Notes: generated from the sequence alone by a model not told the origin. DNA of 64,000 bases from Steinernema hermaphroditum (GCA_030435675.1 CM059621.1:14694001-14758000), one strand, 5' to 3'; positions 1-12,745 are shown, counted from the stretch's first letter. Numbers and translations: made by a program.

Positions 1-180
1 CGGATGGCACACCCAGTAGACGGTTATGGAAATTCAGACAGGGAGGGCCAATTGGCCAATTTTCGAACGGGTTCATTCGTGGCGTTTGTTGAGGTCCTTG
101 AATGGTGTTGCAGTTAGGAAACGCGGCTCTGTTGAGTACAAACATTTCACCAATTTGGTACAATAAAACTCACTTTGCAG

Positions 181-1647
181 ATCGGAAGAAGCCAGCGTAT
201 ACCGCGAGTCTCGAGAGGGACCTCAACGTGCCCAATTCGCCGTCAAGCTCAATCGAACGTTTTTCTTCGACAGCGTCTTCCACCCACAACCACGATCATA
301 ACAACGGCAATACTATGTTCGGAATCACCAGATTAATGCAGAATCTCGCTTCCTTGACACCATCTGTACGCCGAAAGGAAGAAAAGAAACAGAAAATTCG
401 GAAGATGGACATCAGCGATCCTCAGAAATTCGAGTAGGTGTCTTTTGTTAACTTCGTAACTGCGCGTTCTTAAGGCATAAAGCCCACATCGGTTTTACTG
501 GCAATGGAGCTCAACTGAAAACGGTCCTACACAAGAACAGTGTAGACGACAGCGTGAAGGACATTCTGCGGGCTGCCGGTCACAATCCCGAGCAGATGTG
601 CAAAGACGATCTTCGCTTCGCGTCCGAATTTGTATCGAAGTACCAACTCGTCGATAAGAACTCCAACGATCGGGAACTGCCTAGCCACCACTCGCCTGTT
701 AAAAATCGTATCGGCCGATCATCGAGTTCCGTGGGAGCGTACACTGGAATGCCGCCGCGAACTGCTACAATGCTGTTGTCGGCCAAGTCGTATCGTCCGA
801 AAGGAAGACCGACACCTCCACCACCCCCGCCGCCAATGCCAAGAGAACGGGCGGTTTCACTGTCGCCTGCATCAGCTACGCCAGCAGAGCCTCCCGCTCA
901 TTATTTGCCAATTCCCGCTCCACGATCTTCACCTGCGACGTCTAATGCGCCGCTAACTCTCTTGGAAGAGATCCGTGCCGGAACGCAGTTGAAGACTATG
1001 ATCAAAAGGCGAAAATCTGCTACTCGCCCTGTAATAAGTCCTCCCCCACCGCCAACACCGTCAGCTGTTCCCTGTCCGTGCAAAGCGACAACCGAGCTAT
1101 CAGCCGATCTTCAGGTGGAAATTCGCTCGAAGAAAATGCCTCAACCTGCTAACAGGACCTCGGTGACTCCTGTTTCTGGAGCGACAGGTCCCCCACCACC
1201 TCCTCCTTGTCCTCCACCTCCACCGTTGGTGCTGAGGTCGGCAAGAAGTCAAAGAAACAATCTCCTGGAAGAAATCAAGACTGCACAGGCACTTAAGCCA
1301 GTTGGAAAAATTACGAGATCTGCGACGATTGCCACATCGTGTGGGCGAGACGACATGATGCTCCAAATTCGCCAGGGAGTCAAGCTGAAGCCGGTAAGCT
1401 TTTAGTATGATGTGGGTAATTAGCGGCCTATTATTTTTAGGTTGTTCCAGAAGAGCGTCCCAAACCGACTGTGAGCAACATGGGATTTCTGGCAGGCGCT
1501 CTGGCTCGAGCATTGGCCGAACGACGGGACAAGGTGATTTCGCCGAGCAGTGGTAGGGCTAACGATAAAACGTTTTCAATTAAAATGGTTTTCTTAGATT
1601 CTCAGAGTGAAACGGATCATGGTGACAGCGAATGGGACGAAGCGTGA
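181..1647 (+). CDS. wsp-1: WASP/N-WASP homologue, 3' part (CRIB, WH2, acidic tail); 5' end outside window
   Basis: Actin-nucleation promoting factor that relays Cdc42 to the Arp2/3 complex. Seen: exons about 181-432, 473-1393, 1441-1549 and 1590-1647, with consistent phases. The first exon joins to give a CRIB motif, ISDPQKFEHKAHIGF, followed by the autoinhibitory GBD region. Next comes a proline-rich region with runs of seven and more prolines (codons around 813-840 and 1190-1225). Two LLEEI motifs (about 960 and 1260) are WH2-like, and a third similar helix begins near 1351. A connector helix (SNMGFLAGALARALAERR) precedes an acidic tail with a single Trp, SEWDEA, just before the stop at 1645. 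This order is the classic WASP C-terminal half. The WH1/EVH1 exons must lie upstream of the window; the acceptor chosen at 180 is TTTGCAG. The symbol assumes one-to-one orthology with C. elegans wsp-1, which is inferred. Confidence 0.9.
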
Positions 1648-2038
1648 AAAGTGCATGAAGATCAGTGATTATTCCCTGTATATCTTCTGACTTTTGTTCC
1701 TCATTTGATCTCACATGTGAACTTTCAGTACTGTTCCTTTATTTAATAGACATTCTCTTCCGGTCGATAGTTTGTTTACTTCACAAGAGAGCGTGTCGCA
1801 CGCAAAAATGTATTTCTAGTGCTTACGACTTTTTGTGCAGAAACTACGTGCAAAAGTCGCTGCTGAGAGACGTGTCTACTATGCAGATGTAGACATGCGA
1901 AGCCAAGACAATAAAAGGCAGTGAAGCCTGCAGTCGCGTCAGTCGTCGTTTGTGATCCGAGGAAGTCGGTCGGACACTGGAGCTGCCGAGCCTGCGAAGT
2001 CTTCTACATCGACTGTACCCGGAATTCCTCGGTCGACG

Positions 2039-3787
2039 ATGGTGAAGGCGTCAACAGTGATCCGTTCAACCGACAAACGAACCGTAAAGAAGACCATCAA
2101 GGACGGGGAGCTAGTTAGCCAAGAACAGGCGAACAATGACAAGCCCAAAGGCGGTGCAGGTGCAAAGGAAGGCATTGGGAGTGCTGACGAAGGTCCGAAG
2201 GACTTGAACGAAGAGCTTGCAAAAGAAAACAAGGCGTGTGATCAAGGTGCGAGAAAGTCCAAGAAGGATTTGAATGAGGCCAAGAAAGCTGAACACAAGG
2301 ATGTGAGGATCTTGAAAAGCGGAGGCGGCAAGCATAGGAAAATCTCGCGGAAAATGAGCGCCGACGACGAAGCAGCAGCTGCAGAAAATAACGAGAAGAG
2401 AAGGATTTCTGTAACAAAGGTCAAACTTAAGAAGAAAACGAAAAAGAAGACCAGCGTACAGACTGAGGGCTGCACTGATAATAAGATCTACACCAGTGGA
2501 GCAGTGGTCAACACGAATAAGCGGAATATCCTGAGCACTGATGATCCAAGTATCGAGCTCACGGTTATGGCTATGTACGACAAAACGTGTAAGGTTGGCG
2601 ACAACCAAGTCGTTCTGTACAAGTGTATCAAAAAGCTCGGATCTGGTGCATTCGGAGATGTATACAAAGTCAGCAAGCTGCCAAAATTGGAGATAAAAGA
2701 TGTTGAATACGCAATGAAAACGGAGGACGAGAAAGGGAAGGACAAGCTGAAACTCGAATGCGATGTGATTGCCGCAGTCGCCAAGATGTTTGTCACCAAA
2801 AACAAGCCAAAGCTGGAAAATTTTGCAAACGTCTACGCCTATGGTTTGCTAAAAGGCAAAGGTCTACGCGCCATGGTTATGGATGTAGTTGGCCCCAGCA
2901 TTGATGACTATCGGAAGAAGCGGAGTTCGAGCTTCAATTACAGGTTTGTCTATTCAACTCAATTTTGAGATATATCTTTAACATGTTTTCCTGTATTTTA
3001 GTGGCGCTACTGCTGTCCGTATTTCAATGAAGATGATAGACCCTATCATGCAACTCCACTCTGCCGGCTACATCCACCGCGACATCAAGCCTGCAAACTT
3101 CTGCATTGGCCTTGACACCAATGACGACCAAGTCTTCATGCTTGACTTCGGCATCGCTTATCGCTACGTCGTCGATGACAAGGTTGGCCATCAGCTAATG
3201 TAAGTGATCTCGTCTGTGCTTACCTCTTTCACGACTTTCTCTTCAGCCCCTTTGATGCTAAGAAACGTCTCCCATTCGCTGGTACGCTACCCTTCTGCTC
3301 CCGTGCCTGCATGATGCACCGGATGCTCTCGAGGGCTGACGACCTAGAGTGCTGGCTCTACACACTCTTCGATTTGTGTGACCGGCATTTACTACCATGG
3401 AAGCGAGTTCGCGACTTCGAGACGGTGCGAGGCGCGAAAGAGGTTCTCTTCGACTACTTGGACGGTGCGTAATCAACGTTTCTGAAATATATTTACTCTT
3501 TGTTTATCCTTTCAGAAGGTGAATCGTACGACAAGGTGTACGAGAAGTTTCGAGATTTCGAGGGGTGCGCTAAGCTGATCAACGATCTGAAGTTCACAGA
3601 CGAACCCGATTATCGAAGATTGAAGAAGATATTGATTGAAGAAGCGAGCAAGAAGGGCATCGACATAACGCAGCCATACGATTGGACCACGACAACGGAT
3701 TCGAAAGAGTCCAAAAAGGAACCGAAGATGAGGTCCACTACTCCACGGACTGCAAAGACGCTGTTAGCCGGATCACGGAAGGAATAA
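2039..3787 (+). CDS. casein kinase 1/TTBK-like protein kinase with basic N-terminal extension
   Basis: Serine/threonine kinase of the nematode-expanded CK1 group. Exons 2039-2943, 3002-3200, 3247-3464 and 3516-3787. The first 180 residues are Lys/Glu-rich and low-complexity. The kinase domain then starts with a glycine loop (LGSGAFGDVYKV), the ATP-binding Lys in YAMKTE, the catalytic loop HRDIKPANFCIG and the metal-binding LDFG. There is no APE motif and the activation segment reads FAGTLPFCSRACMMHR, as in CK1/TTBK/VRK relatives. All catalytic residues are present, so it should be active. The start is the first in-frame ATG; the reading frame stays open upstream to about 1950, so an earlier exon is possible. 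The gene follows the WASP stop by about 390 bp. A deleted inverted copy lies at 12746-13481. The C-tail is basic and Ser/Thr-rich. Confidence 0.85.
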
Positions 3788-4080
3788 CACCATCGAACTG
3801 TACCGTATCTGTATGTACCGTGCGCATATAAATGATATTTTGTTCTCGGACTTGTGTGCCCACTGATTTCCAGCTCACCAACAACCCACCGGACGCTGCA
3901 ATAGAAAGAATTGGCTTCTGGACTACAGGCTCATTCACACCTTCAGACGGTGTGAGGAAGTGCTACGCCATCGAACACTTGGTTTTTGTGCTGACTTGAA
4001 GATAGACCGAGTGAGTGTACAGAGCGCAGGGTCACAGCCAACATTAATGACAACAACGAAGTCACCCCAAAGAAGTCTCA

Positions 4081-4579
4081 CAAGGGAACATCCCCAAGTG
4101 CCCGACGAGTTAGGAGCTGAGATGTGGCGCGGCTTGTAGACGGTCTTCTAACTAAGAAAACGCACACAATCTCATCGGCCATAAATCAGTCGGGCTACCA
4201 TAAAGATGGTCATGAAGTTGCAAGGTCTCCTGGTGCGATGTCCCTGACTCGTCAGAATATACGGTTTTCATGTCAGTTTTTGTCATTTTTTGACCCCTTT
4301 TCTTGCTAAAAGAACATGGTTGTTAACTGGTAATGTTAATTTTGGCTCTAAATGCCGAAATCCTTAAAAACCCCGTCCAAAATCGGACAAAAATACCGTA
4401 TATTCTGACTAGTCAGGGACATCGCACCAGGAGACCTTGCAACTTCATGACCATCTTTATGGTAGCCCGACTGATTTATGGCCGATGAGATTATGTGCGT
4501 TTTCTTAGTTAGAAGACCGTCTACAAGCCGCGCCACATCTCAGCTCCTAACTCGTCGGGCACTTGGGGATGTTCCCTTG
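4081..4579. mobile_element. foldback MITE, family A copy 1, with 3-bp TCA target duplication
   Basis: The sequence from CAAGGG at 4081 to CCCTTG at 4579 is a long inverted repeat. The arm 4081-4263 is nearly identical to the reverse complement of 4385-4579, leaving a central loop of about 120 bp. Both sides are flanked by TCA, which looks like a 3-bp target-site duplication. It encodes no transposase. The outer 45 bp resemble those of the element at 37088-37610, including the shared block GAGTTAGGAGCT, so both belong to one family of non-autonomous DNA transposons. It sits between the convergent kinase and USP7-like genes, just beyond the latter's stop codon. Confidence 0.85.
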
Positions 4580-4661
4580 TCAGCTGACCCAAGCCTGATT
4601 TAAACAGCCCTGACATCGCCACCCATTTACGAACACAGAAAAGAAACATTCACTTCTTGGC

Positions 4662-6659
4662 TCACATTTTATTCACAACAGTTTCAATTGCAGACTCTTT
4701 GACGTAGACAAGCATATACGCGTTCTGGTTGTTGTCCGCGCCGCCGAAATTTTCGCGTACAGCTGTTCTCTCGTGGACTCTTATCGCGTTGTCGTCATCG
4801 AACTTGTACCACTGAAAATAACCGAATGAACGCATGGTTGAGGAAACAAACTAACCTTAGGGTCGCCAGATAGATTAGCGTTGACGAATGCTACGTAATG
4901 GCCACTGCTTAAGGTTCCTGAGTGAGCGATGATGGACTGCAGGACGTAGATGTTATCGTCGCTGTCCACGAATTCGTTTAAGTCCAACCTGGCGGGGAAC
5001 TCGAAACTAAGCAAAACGGTAAGAACGACACTGACTGACGCGCGCTTACTGATTATTCAGCTTCCCATAGTCGTACGTGCCATTCGACATGGTCATCATC
5101 TCGAACCGCATCAACTGCACGTTGAGAACCGGAGGAAAGTGCAGGAACTGGACTCCTTTCAGGGCGGGCTGCAGGCCGTGCTCCCCTGCGGCGTACTTGT
5201 TGTCGCCATCCATTGACTCCGGCTCAATGTACTCACGGAAAGCGGACAAAACTGAAAAACAAACATGGCTGGATAGAACGGAGACAGTGCCGTTACCGTC
5301 ACGTTTTGTAATAGGCAACTGAACGTCAAGGAACGTCTCTTCTCGGCTGGACTCGTAATCGATTTCCGTGCATTTGATGAAGCATCTCATTTTGCCCTGG
5401 AACAGCTCTGAGATGACGTTGGCCTGCTGCGTGTTCCTCAGCGCGTTCTCCAGGTAATCCAACAAACGGAGCATGATTTCATGTGCATCTTGCTGAATGT
5501 AGACGCACAGCTTGAGGGCATTGATCAAGTTAATCGGATCGACGGCTTCTCTGGTGTGCTGGAGATCGTAGAAGACGATCCGCAAGGCGCGAAGAGTGGT
5601 CATGTCCATCGCCGGGAACTTTGGGATTGTCACGTCGAACAGATCCTGCAAACATAACGATGAAAGAAACATCCTATCGAGTAACCGCACCTGGCGCAGT
5701 TTATGACAATGATACAACACCTGAAGAATGGCGTTGAGGTAGCACGTAGTGCCCTTGTTCACCAGCCCGAAGTATCCGAAGAATGGGCGCCTATAACGAA
5801 ACGCTTAGATCGTAGAACACAGAGGTGCGCGTACCCGGCATCGTCAATCTGTGCAAGCTCCGTGCTGATATGAGCTTCCAGCGTGAGTTCGTCCAGTTCC
5901 TTACGGTAAAACCCGTTGTCCTTGTCCATGAGAATCTAAACAGGGACACCTACTTGATAACAAACACCCGCAGTGCTCACATTAAGATTTGCAAAGTTCC
6001 TATATCCCCAATCCCCCTCCGTGTCCGACAGAACGTGATCAATGAATCTCTCGCGCTCGACCAATCGGCCATCGTGTGATCCAATGACTTTTATAGAGGC
6101 TCCAATCCAGCAGGACCATTTCGACTGCTCAGGAAAACCATCGCACTTCACGAAGACGGCCAGCCTCCAGCCGGAGGTCATCGGCTCGTCTTCCGGGAAC
6201 ACCATGATGCGCCATTTCCCTCCGCTTGAGTAGGTCGCTCCGCTCAGCCAACGCGATTCCATATCCATCGATCGGCGGAGCATAATCGAGAAATTACAAA
6301 TACGGAACGTGATGGATGCGTCGCTTTTCAAGGGGTCTGAACAAGGCTCATATTGGGGTACTGTTGCCTGAATCCTTGGACTCACCATCGGTTACCTCAT
6401 CTTCACCCAAAATGTGTTCTGGAGGAGACAGTGGTAGCTGCAAATGCGGCGGACTTCCTATTTCCTGCACGTCTAGATCGTCTTCGAAGCTTTGGTTTCG
6501 AATATTGTCGTCGCTGCCATCCGAAGTGTCCGACGTGATTGACATGTTATGCGGCTCTGGCTCGGGCATTAGAAACTCAGGCAGCATCGGCGGGGAATCC
6601 ACATTTTCTTCGTCGATCTCCTCTTCAGGGTTCAACAGTCCCAAGTCCTTATTTTGCAT
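4662..6659 (-). CDS. math-33: USP7-like ubiquitin hydrolase (MATH + USP), lacking the C-terminal UBL tail
   Basis: Deubiquitinase related to USP7/HAUSP (C. elegans MATH-33). Seen: an acidic N-terminus of about 100 residues, a MATH domain (about 5936-6320, core FRICNFSIMLRRS to the WSCWIGASIKV strand) and a USP domain. The Cys box is GLVNKGTTCYLNAILQ (near 5730-5770), the His box SGHYVAFVN (near 4880), and the late Asp region KFDDDNAIR is in the last exon. Introns at 4812-4855, 5007-5049, about 5253-5296 and 5647-5692 join in phase. The catalytic Cys and His are present. The protein stops at 4662 directly after the USP fold (YMLVYVKESA), whereas family members continue for some 500 residues with UBL domains. 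The start at 6659 is about 15 bp downstream of a TTTTTCAG acceptor, probably a spliced-leader site. The symbol is by homology only. Confidence 0.82.
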
Positions 6660-6669
6660 TACCGGCTGA

Positions 6670-7613
6670 TTACTGAAAAACGCAAAATCTGATACCCCAT
6701 AAGACGATACACCGCAAAATGGCACGAAACGAGGCGAATGTCCGCACCTAGACAGCAGATAGGCAATTTCTGTCTGTAGACATCTGTTTTTGCAGGCAGT
6801 AGACAGAAGTTAACACCATTTTCAATCTCACAAAGCCAGCAGAGACAAATGGACTCTAGACAACGGGACAAAAGTGGCAAGACGGCTAATACAAGCGATA
6901 AAATCGGAACGATTCATGGGATTGCCACGAAACAACCTACAGAGAATGACATGTTCATGACCCGTGTGTTCTGCCATACTATATTGCCTAATGAGACACT
7001 GTGGTGTGTTTAGTGGAAAAACGACGCAAGACGCGGTACTGTAGACATGCGAACGAGGTAAATGCCGTATTTCTGAGCTGTCACGCATGCAATTTCCAAG
7101 TCGCACGGCAAAAGAGGCACATAACGTGAACGTAGAAACATGGCTGTTACACGGAATCTTCTACGCGAGCTTTTCCTAGTGAGACAATCCAAGAACAACC
7201 TGAACATTCCCCAGGAGCGAGCAAATGAAAGCTGCCTAGAGTGCCACGCCCTGATTTTTCGCTTCGGGAGCCAGCGTCTCATTCAAGCAACTGATTTGCT
7301 GTCTGTCAATCACCCCCACTGCTCATGTAGCAAGTAGAAGTTCAGCTCCTCGGGTGGCAACCTCATCCTGCTGGACTACCGAGGAGTCCAGCATCCGGAT
7401 TCGAAATTGTTTGTTGCTTTCTCTGACGCTACGTAGCTCTAATGAGTATGTATGCCCTGTGCGAGCTGTTGATCGCCCTGAATCTCAATAACACAGAGAC
7501 GAAAGGCAAGGCGCTCCAAAAATAACGGAAAACACAAAGAATACTAAAATGACATTGTATTATGACTATATACACTATGCGGCATGTCCATCAGCTTCAT
7601 CATGTCCATCAGA
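6670..7613. other. intergenic stretch, no gene recognised
   Basis: Between two minus-strand genes. It holds only short open frames with no protein-like pattern. It probably contains the 3' flank of the phosphatase gene and the 5' region of the USP7-like gene. Confidence 0.5.
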
Positions 7614-8846
7614 TCATCGACTTGTTGCGGTGTTCGCGCGCTTCAGAGAGATTCCGCGTAAAAGGTTTGATAACTTCGCAATTTGTCGCCTGAAAATTGC
7701 TTTCCGTGAATAAGCATACAAGATGTCAAATACCATGTTTCCTTCGTCGATTTTGATGCAGGACAGCTCGCACGTTTTAATAAGCCGATCCATGCGCTCG
7801 ACGTGCTTATGCGTCGACCAAGTTCCGTTCTCGGTGAAGAACACAGTCGTCGGATGCGCCACCACGAGCACATTCTTCTGTGAATCATCCTTGGCGATTA
7901 TGCTGAAAACAGAGAGCAGACGATTGTAGTAGTCAACAGGCTCCTCGATGGGTGGTAGGTTGGAGCTGGGCATGATAGGGCGATACTGCTGGTCGACTGG
8001 GTATCGGAGCGATACCAACTAAAAGTGTCCTCAGCATGGAGAACGAAGAGAAAGATACTTACTCGTTCCGTCGAGAGCCACTCGGTGCCAGTTGCACGCT
8101 TCGCCAATCCTCGACAGTCGGCCAGCGCGGGTTCTACTCGGATCAGCGCATTGCACTTCCATTTTTCTACCATCTCCCTCGCCGTTTCCAGGCATTTCAT
8201 TTCGGGCGCTGCATATACGATGGGCGATTCCAGGCCCTGGCTCGCGAGATCCACGGCGATGATCGCCGCAACTTGCTTCCCGTGCTCCGTGATCGGAGGA
8301 TCGACGGCGTATTCGCGACGAGGGCGCCTGAAATGTGATTTTAAGATGGAAAAGGTGAACAGCTTGTTACCAGGGCAGGTTGATGGGCATGTTGAGATCG
8401 AATACACGGAATGGATCGCCGCTCTTTTTGGGGAACGCCTTTTCCAGCCAGTCAGGGAAGACTGCGTCGACCGCTTCGGCGTGCGAGATTGTCATCAGGA
8501 GAGTTGGATTTCGTTTTCCGCCTTGACTTATTATGGATGCAATCGTTTCGTTCGCCTTCGGAAGTTTTTTCGACGTCTTGCTGCTTCTGAATGAATAAAA
8601 ATTTCATAGATATAAACAAACTAACTATTCTTACGTCTTCAAAGAGGTGGCGGGGGTATGCAAAGACGTCGTGGGGGAGTCTTCGCTTTCAAGCGACGTG
8701 ACATCGTTGAGAGTGCTTTGCTCAGAGATGATTGAGTTGCACTTCTTCGCGCCTTCGCTGTTCTCTGGATATCCGTGGCACTCGGAGTATTTGCAGGATC
8801 TCTTCTGGCACAAACATCTCGGTTCCTTCGCTGCGGGAGACGACAT
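7614..8846 (-). CDS. UBASH3/TULA-type histidine phosphatase domain protein, probably catalytically impaired
   Basis: Four exons (about 8635-8846, 8370-8588, 8070-8331 and 7614-8018) join in phase. The N-terminal 70 residues are Cys/Ser-rich and not conserved. The remainder follows the phosphoglycerate-mutase-like domain of UBASH3/TULA proteins: first His box TISHAEAVDAVFPDW, then DLNMPINLP, DPPITEHGKQ, YAAPEMKCLETA, IRVEPAL and the second His box LVVAHPTTV. Both active-site histidines are kept. The RHGER signature that carries two phosphate-binding arginines reads SHAEAV here, and the third arginine (usually SPSLRC) is Lys (APEMKC). It is therefore likely a pseudophosphatase or one of altered specificity; this is an inference from family knowledge. 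There are no UBA or SH3 segments in the window. Confidence 0.75.
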
Positions 8847-8849
8847 TAT

Positions 8850-11800
8850 CGACCGCTTCGATCCAGTGGCATGAACTGAAGTGGAGGAGGCGTTGAGCGG
8901 CGCTGTCTAATTGCCCCTTTCAGACAGCACATGTCTAGAGACTCGATTTTGTAGGGTACGATGTTTACTGTTTCTGTCCGTGCAGTTTGCTTTTTGGATT
9001 TTTCCACTCGAAATCCTGAGTTCAAGTGCGTCTGGCTTCTTAGCGTTAAGGAGACCATGTGTCCCTTTCCCTGACAGTTACATAGCTCTTATGAGTGTGG
9101 ATGACCTGGCTAACGTGCCAACTGGCAACGAGCCCGAAGAATTTTATGCGCTGATTTAAATTTTTGACTTTCTTCTCCCCTTCCAAATCCACTGTGAAGT
9201 TATAATCTTATTAACGTCTTATAATCTCGTAATGCCAAAGCCAAAAATCAGATTAAAATTGATTAAAAGCTACCATTTGATCCGGTATATCTATTTTTGC
9301 GAACATTTGAACTAGAACCCCTGATCGTAGAGGATCCTGATCCCCTGATCGCAGAGGATCCGCCCATTCGGCATACTCGGTGAATACTCGGTTGGGGTAT
9401 TTCTTCTCCTATTGCTGAAACAGTGACTACTTGAGTGGTCACTGACTTCGAAGACGCCGAGAAGGACCAGCTGGACGACTTACTCGAGGTTCGCAGTTTT
9501 GAAGCTGAAGCACATTCCGTTTTTAAAGAGACAAAGCCGTTTCAAGAATCGAATCATGGAAGCATTGAGTTCGCACCTATGAAGAGGGCGATTCTCTTGT
9601 TCCCGAAGAAGCATTGTTTGCCTTGTCAGTGCTGGATGCGTGTCTGGAACAACAAAAAGCATGTACTTCCGCACACCTTGTACACCCTTCACACAATGTT
9701 CTCAATGGTCGACACCTTTACGACTGTACACTCCAGGTCCTCTGCGGGGAACAGCCACTGTACAGCGCCCGGCGGTCTCTCCGCAATGTACAATTTCAAC
9801 ACTTCCATGTCAGCGCACAACGGGGCGTTTTGTGTGTCTTTCTGCGTCGCCCACACACTCCATCATCACACCATAATCAGGCCGAAAGAAACATCCCCGC
9901 AGAGTCTCATGATGTTGCAAACAATCGCTTCCCCCGTGTTTTCCAGTTTCCGAGAATCTAGAAACGCGTCGCCGCAACAATTCCTCAGCCATTAGGGGAG
10001 AACAGAGCGCCTCTTGCGGCGTCGGTTCTCGCGAGCGACGTTCCGGGCACAGTGGAATGCGCTCGGAGGAATTCGAGGCGCGCAAGATACGCTTTTTGTT
10101 CGAGCACCGTTTCCGCTACTTCTTAAGCGGACGATGTGACGCCGTGTCGGCTGTTTTTGGTTCCCTGCACTCTGAGGTGCTGCGTGTTCCTTAGGACTCT
10201 CTAGGTGGATAGAAGTAAGATCTTAGGTCTTTTCCATCTTGGCCACATTTTCTTTGGCCGATATAAAAGTTCTCATATATGATTATATAAAAAATGCTAC
10301 ATATTATGATTACGTAGTCATTGCGTTCTTATGGGGCAAAAAAAATGGGAATTATAAGTATATAATCTTCTCTTTAAAACAACTTTTCACTTTCAATCTT
10401 TTGTTTTCTTCGTTTTGGCCTAAAGGTTGTCCTCTTTTATTGGCTCCAAGAGATCGGCATCACTGAATTCGGGCCTGTGTCTTCATCCTGTTTCATCTTC
10501 GATGGATGTCTACGTTTCGTCTCATAGCCAATTTTCCTGATCTTTACGAAATGTTTCGATAGCTGCATTATCAATGTTTGGCTTTTTGATTCGGCTCGAG
10601 ACTTTTGCCTTCGTGCAGGATACTAGTTTTTTTGTACTGAAACATGTCCATTTTAAAAGAATTTTCATATTTGCAATTTCATATTTGCTTTGATGCATTC
10701 ATAAAGCGGAATATTTTTGCTAATGAATTAAGTAGACTTTGGGCAGCAAATGTTTAAAAGTTGGACGTCTGCAAGTTTCGAGTCTCGAAGCTGAAAACTC
10801 TCGTCACGAACGGCCCTGCTTCGGACCCTTTCTCATAGTGTGTTCTTGGTAACTCGCTTGAGGACCTCAACAGAGCTTGTCCGTTTTTCATTTCCCATGA
10901 AATATGTGTTCTCTGAGCAGATGGATCTTGGAGCACTTAAAGGCGCGCTTGTAGGCCATCAGGAGCCGTACACGACCACGTTAATTTCGCATTTTTTTTC
11001 GCGATTTTGGTGGACGATCGGCCAAAATTCTGAAGGACATCGGTGGGTGAATCTAGAGAAATGATCATTAGTTCATCATAAATGGCAATATAACAGCTCG
11101 CCGGCAAACAAGGCGATCTTCTTTGTTCTTTTTGATTTTTGCTTTTGATTTCGTGAATTTTATCCCTGAAGTTCTTTTCAAAACAAATGGGCACCACAAA
11201 TACAAACCCGTTGCACACCTGTTGCGCAGCTTAAGGCTAGATTTTCAATTATTCTTCTCGTCAGCGATATTTTTGCAGTGCAAAATTGAATCCATTTAGC
11301 CCCTGGGAGATTTACGCCGCTTTTTAAATGTGATATGCTTCGTAGACGTTTGTGAATATGTTATTATGTTCCTTTTTCCCCTATTTAGGGGCTTACCGTA
11401 GTACATTTATCCGAAAACTATTTTGAGCGTCGAAAGCTCCGAAGATACGTCTCTGATATGCTGTTTGCATCGTTTATCTTGCCGAATTAGCGGCGTGCAG
11501 AACGTCTTATAAGCACAAAGGAAAGCACCGTGGTCATACCGTAGTATTCTTCTAGCTTCAGCGCAGAGCACATCATCTGAGTCGGACGCGGCGATCCTAT
11601 CATAGTTGAACACGCCTCCAAAACCCGGCTCAAATGAGCACTGTTAACGCTGAGCTCCGAGAGTTCTATCCACAAACATGCTCTATGTTCTACTATCCTC
11701 TTCCGGGCGTTTTAGATCTGCTTCTTACCGTCGATTTCGTGATCATTCGCCGAAACGTTGCTCTCTCTAGGCACAAAGACTTTCAGAACACTCCGCATCA

Positions 11801-12740
11801 TCACCATTGGGCATGAGCCTCGGCATGTTGAATGAGCCTCAATCTGACTTCTGGGATCTCTACCGTAATTTCCCTATCGTCGCTTCTTCAAATCTCATCG
11901 TTTACTCCACAAACATGAAGGCGTCCAAAATGTTCTTTCCCGGAATCCAGCACTTTTGTGCGATGGAAAGTGCTCCTTTCACGGACCGCTACTTCTACGT
12001 TGGACTCGTTTAATGGTAAGTTAACCAATAAAAAACGTCTCGGTATCTGTCTGGTAGATGAACAGACAACGCTGTAAAATCGAATTTCTCATTGTTTCCC
12101 ACTGACTCGATACTGACTTCTTCCACAAAAATGACTCGTCTGCATCTGGCAGACAGAGCCTGGTAGACATGGAAGGTTAGATTCATTTTCATTTTCAAAG
12201 CGGCTGAAGATAAAAATCGGGCGCAGCGCAAAATTACGGTAGTCTGGTGGTCCCAACACGAGGTCCTCGCAAACTTTGCAAAAACATTGATGTTACAGTG
12301 GTCATAGACGATTCAGATATATGAAACGGGCAAACTCAAGATTTATGAAGTATTATGAAGGCCAACCCATATGCTAAGCCCTTGTGCAATTTCCAGGGAT
12401 CCTCTGAAACGGCCATCACGCCGCAATGGTGCAATGCACGGCGTTCGTCTCTTTGTCCACCAGAATCCGGTTCCTCGGGGATTCGACGACTCGACAATCG
12501 CCTCATAAGTGCAATAATTCACGCGCGAGACGAAAGCGTGAAGAGGGAAGCGAGCTGTGTTTCGACGGATCGAAAGCGGCCTCGACTCCTTCGTTCCTGT
12601 TCTAAGAGACTTGTCTCTCCCTGACTCTGATCTGTGATCTTTGAAGCGTTTATTTGCACTGCAATAAAATATTAATTCTGCAATATCCAACGAAATGGAC
12701 AATAAACTAAACAAAGATCTTCTGAACAAATGATCATTTT
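8850..12740. other. 3.9 kb gene-poor region with weak open frames
   Basis: No intact gene recognised. A short direct repeat (ccctgatcg.agaggatcc, twice) lies at 9319-9362. Open frames at 9435-9995 (+, 186 aa), 11407-11613 (-) and 11807-12013 (+) show no recognisable motif, and the first is rich in His and Cys without order. A 45-residue frame at 10057-10194 is listed separately. Base composition is AT-rich from 10200 to 11400, as expected of non-coding DNA. Confidence 0.5.
10057..10194 (+). other. 45-codon open frame, possible relic of a transposase helix-turn-helix
   Basis: Starts ATG, ends TAG. The peptide contains RKIRFLFEHRFRYFLSGRCD followed by AVSAVFG. This loosely recalls the first helices of the mariner/SETMAR-type HTH (…R.LLLYEF..G.sa.EA...I...FG…). 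No downstream transposase was found. It may equally be a chance frame. Confidence 0.2.
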
Positions 12741-12745
12741 ATGCA

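Noticed and set aside
1952..2038. Upstream start for the CK1-like kinase
   Set aside because: The frame is open but has no ATG before 2039; it would need a non-ATG start or an unseen exon.
4124..4536. Two facing open frames in the foldback element that begin with the same peptide (MARLVDGLLTKKTH)
   Set aside because: They are the two inverted arms read in opposite directions; the identical peptide is a by-product of the palindrome, not a gene.
9435..9995. 186-codon plus-strand frame
   Set aside because: No motif, no splice context and irregular composition. No homologue recognised. Kept only as part of the gene-poor region.
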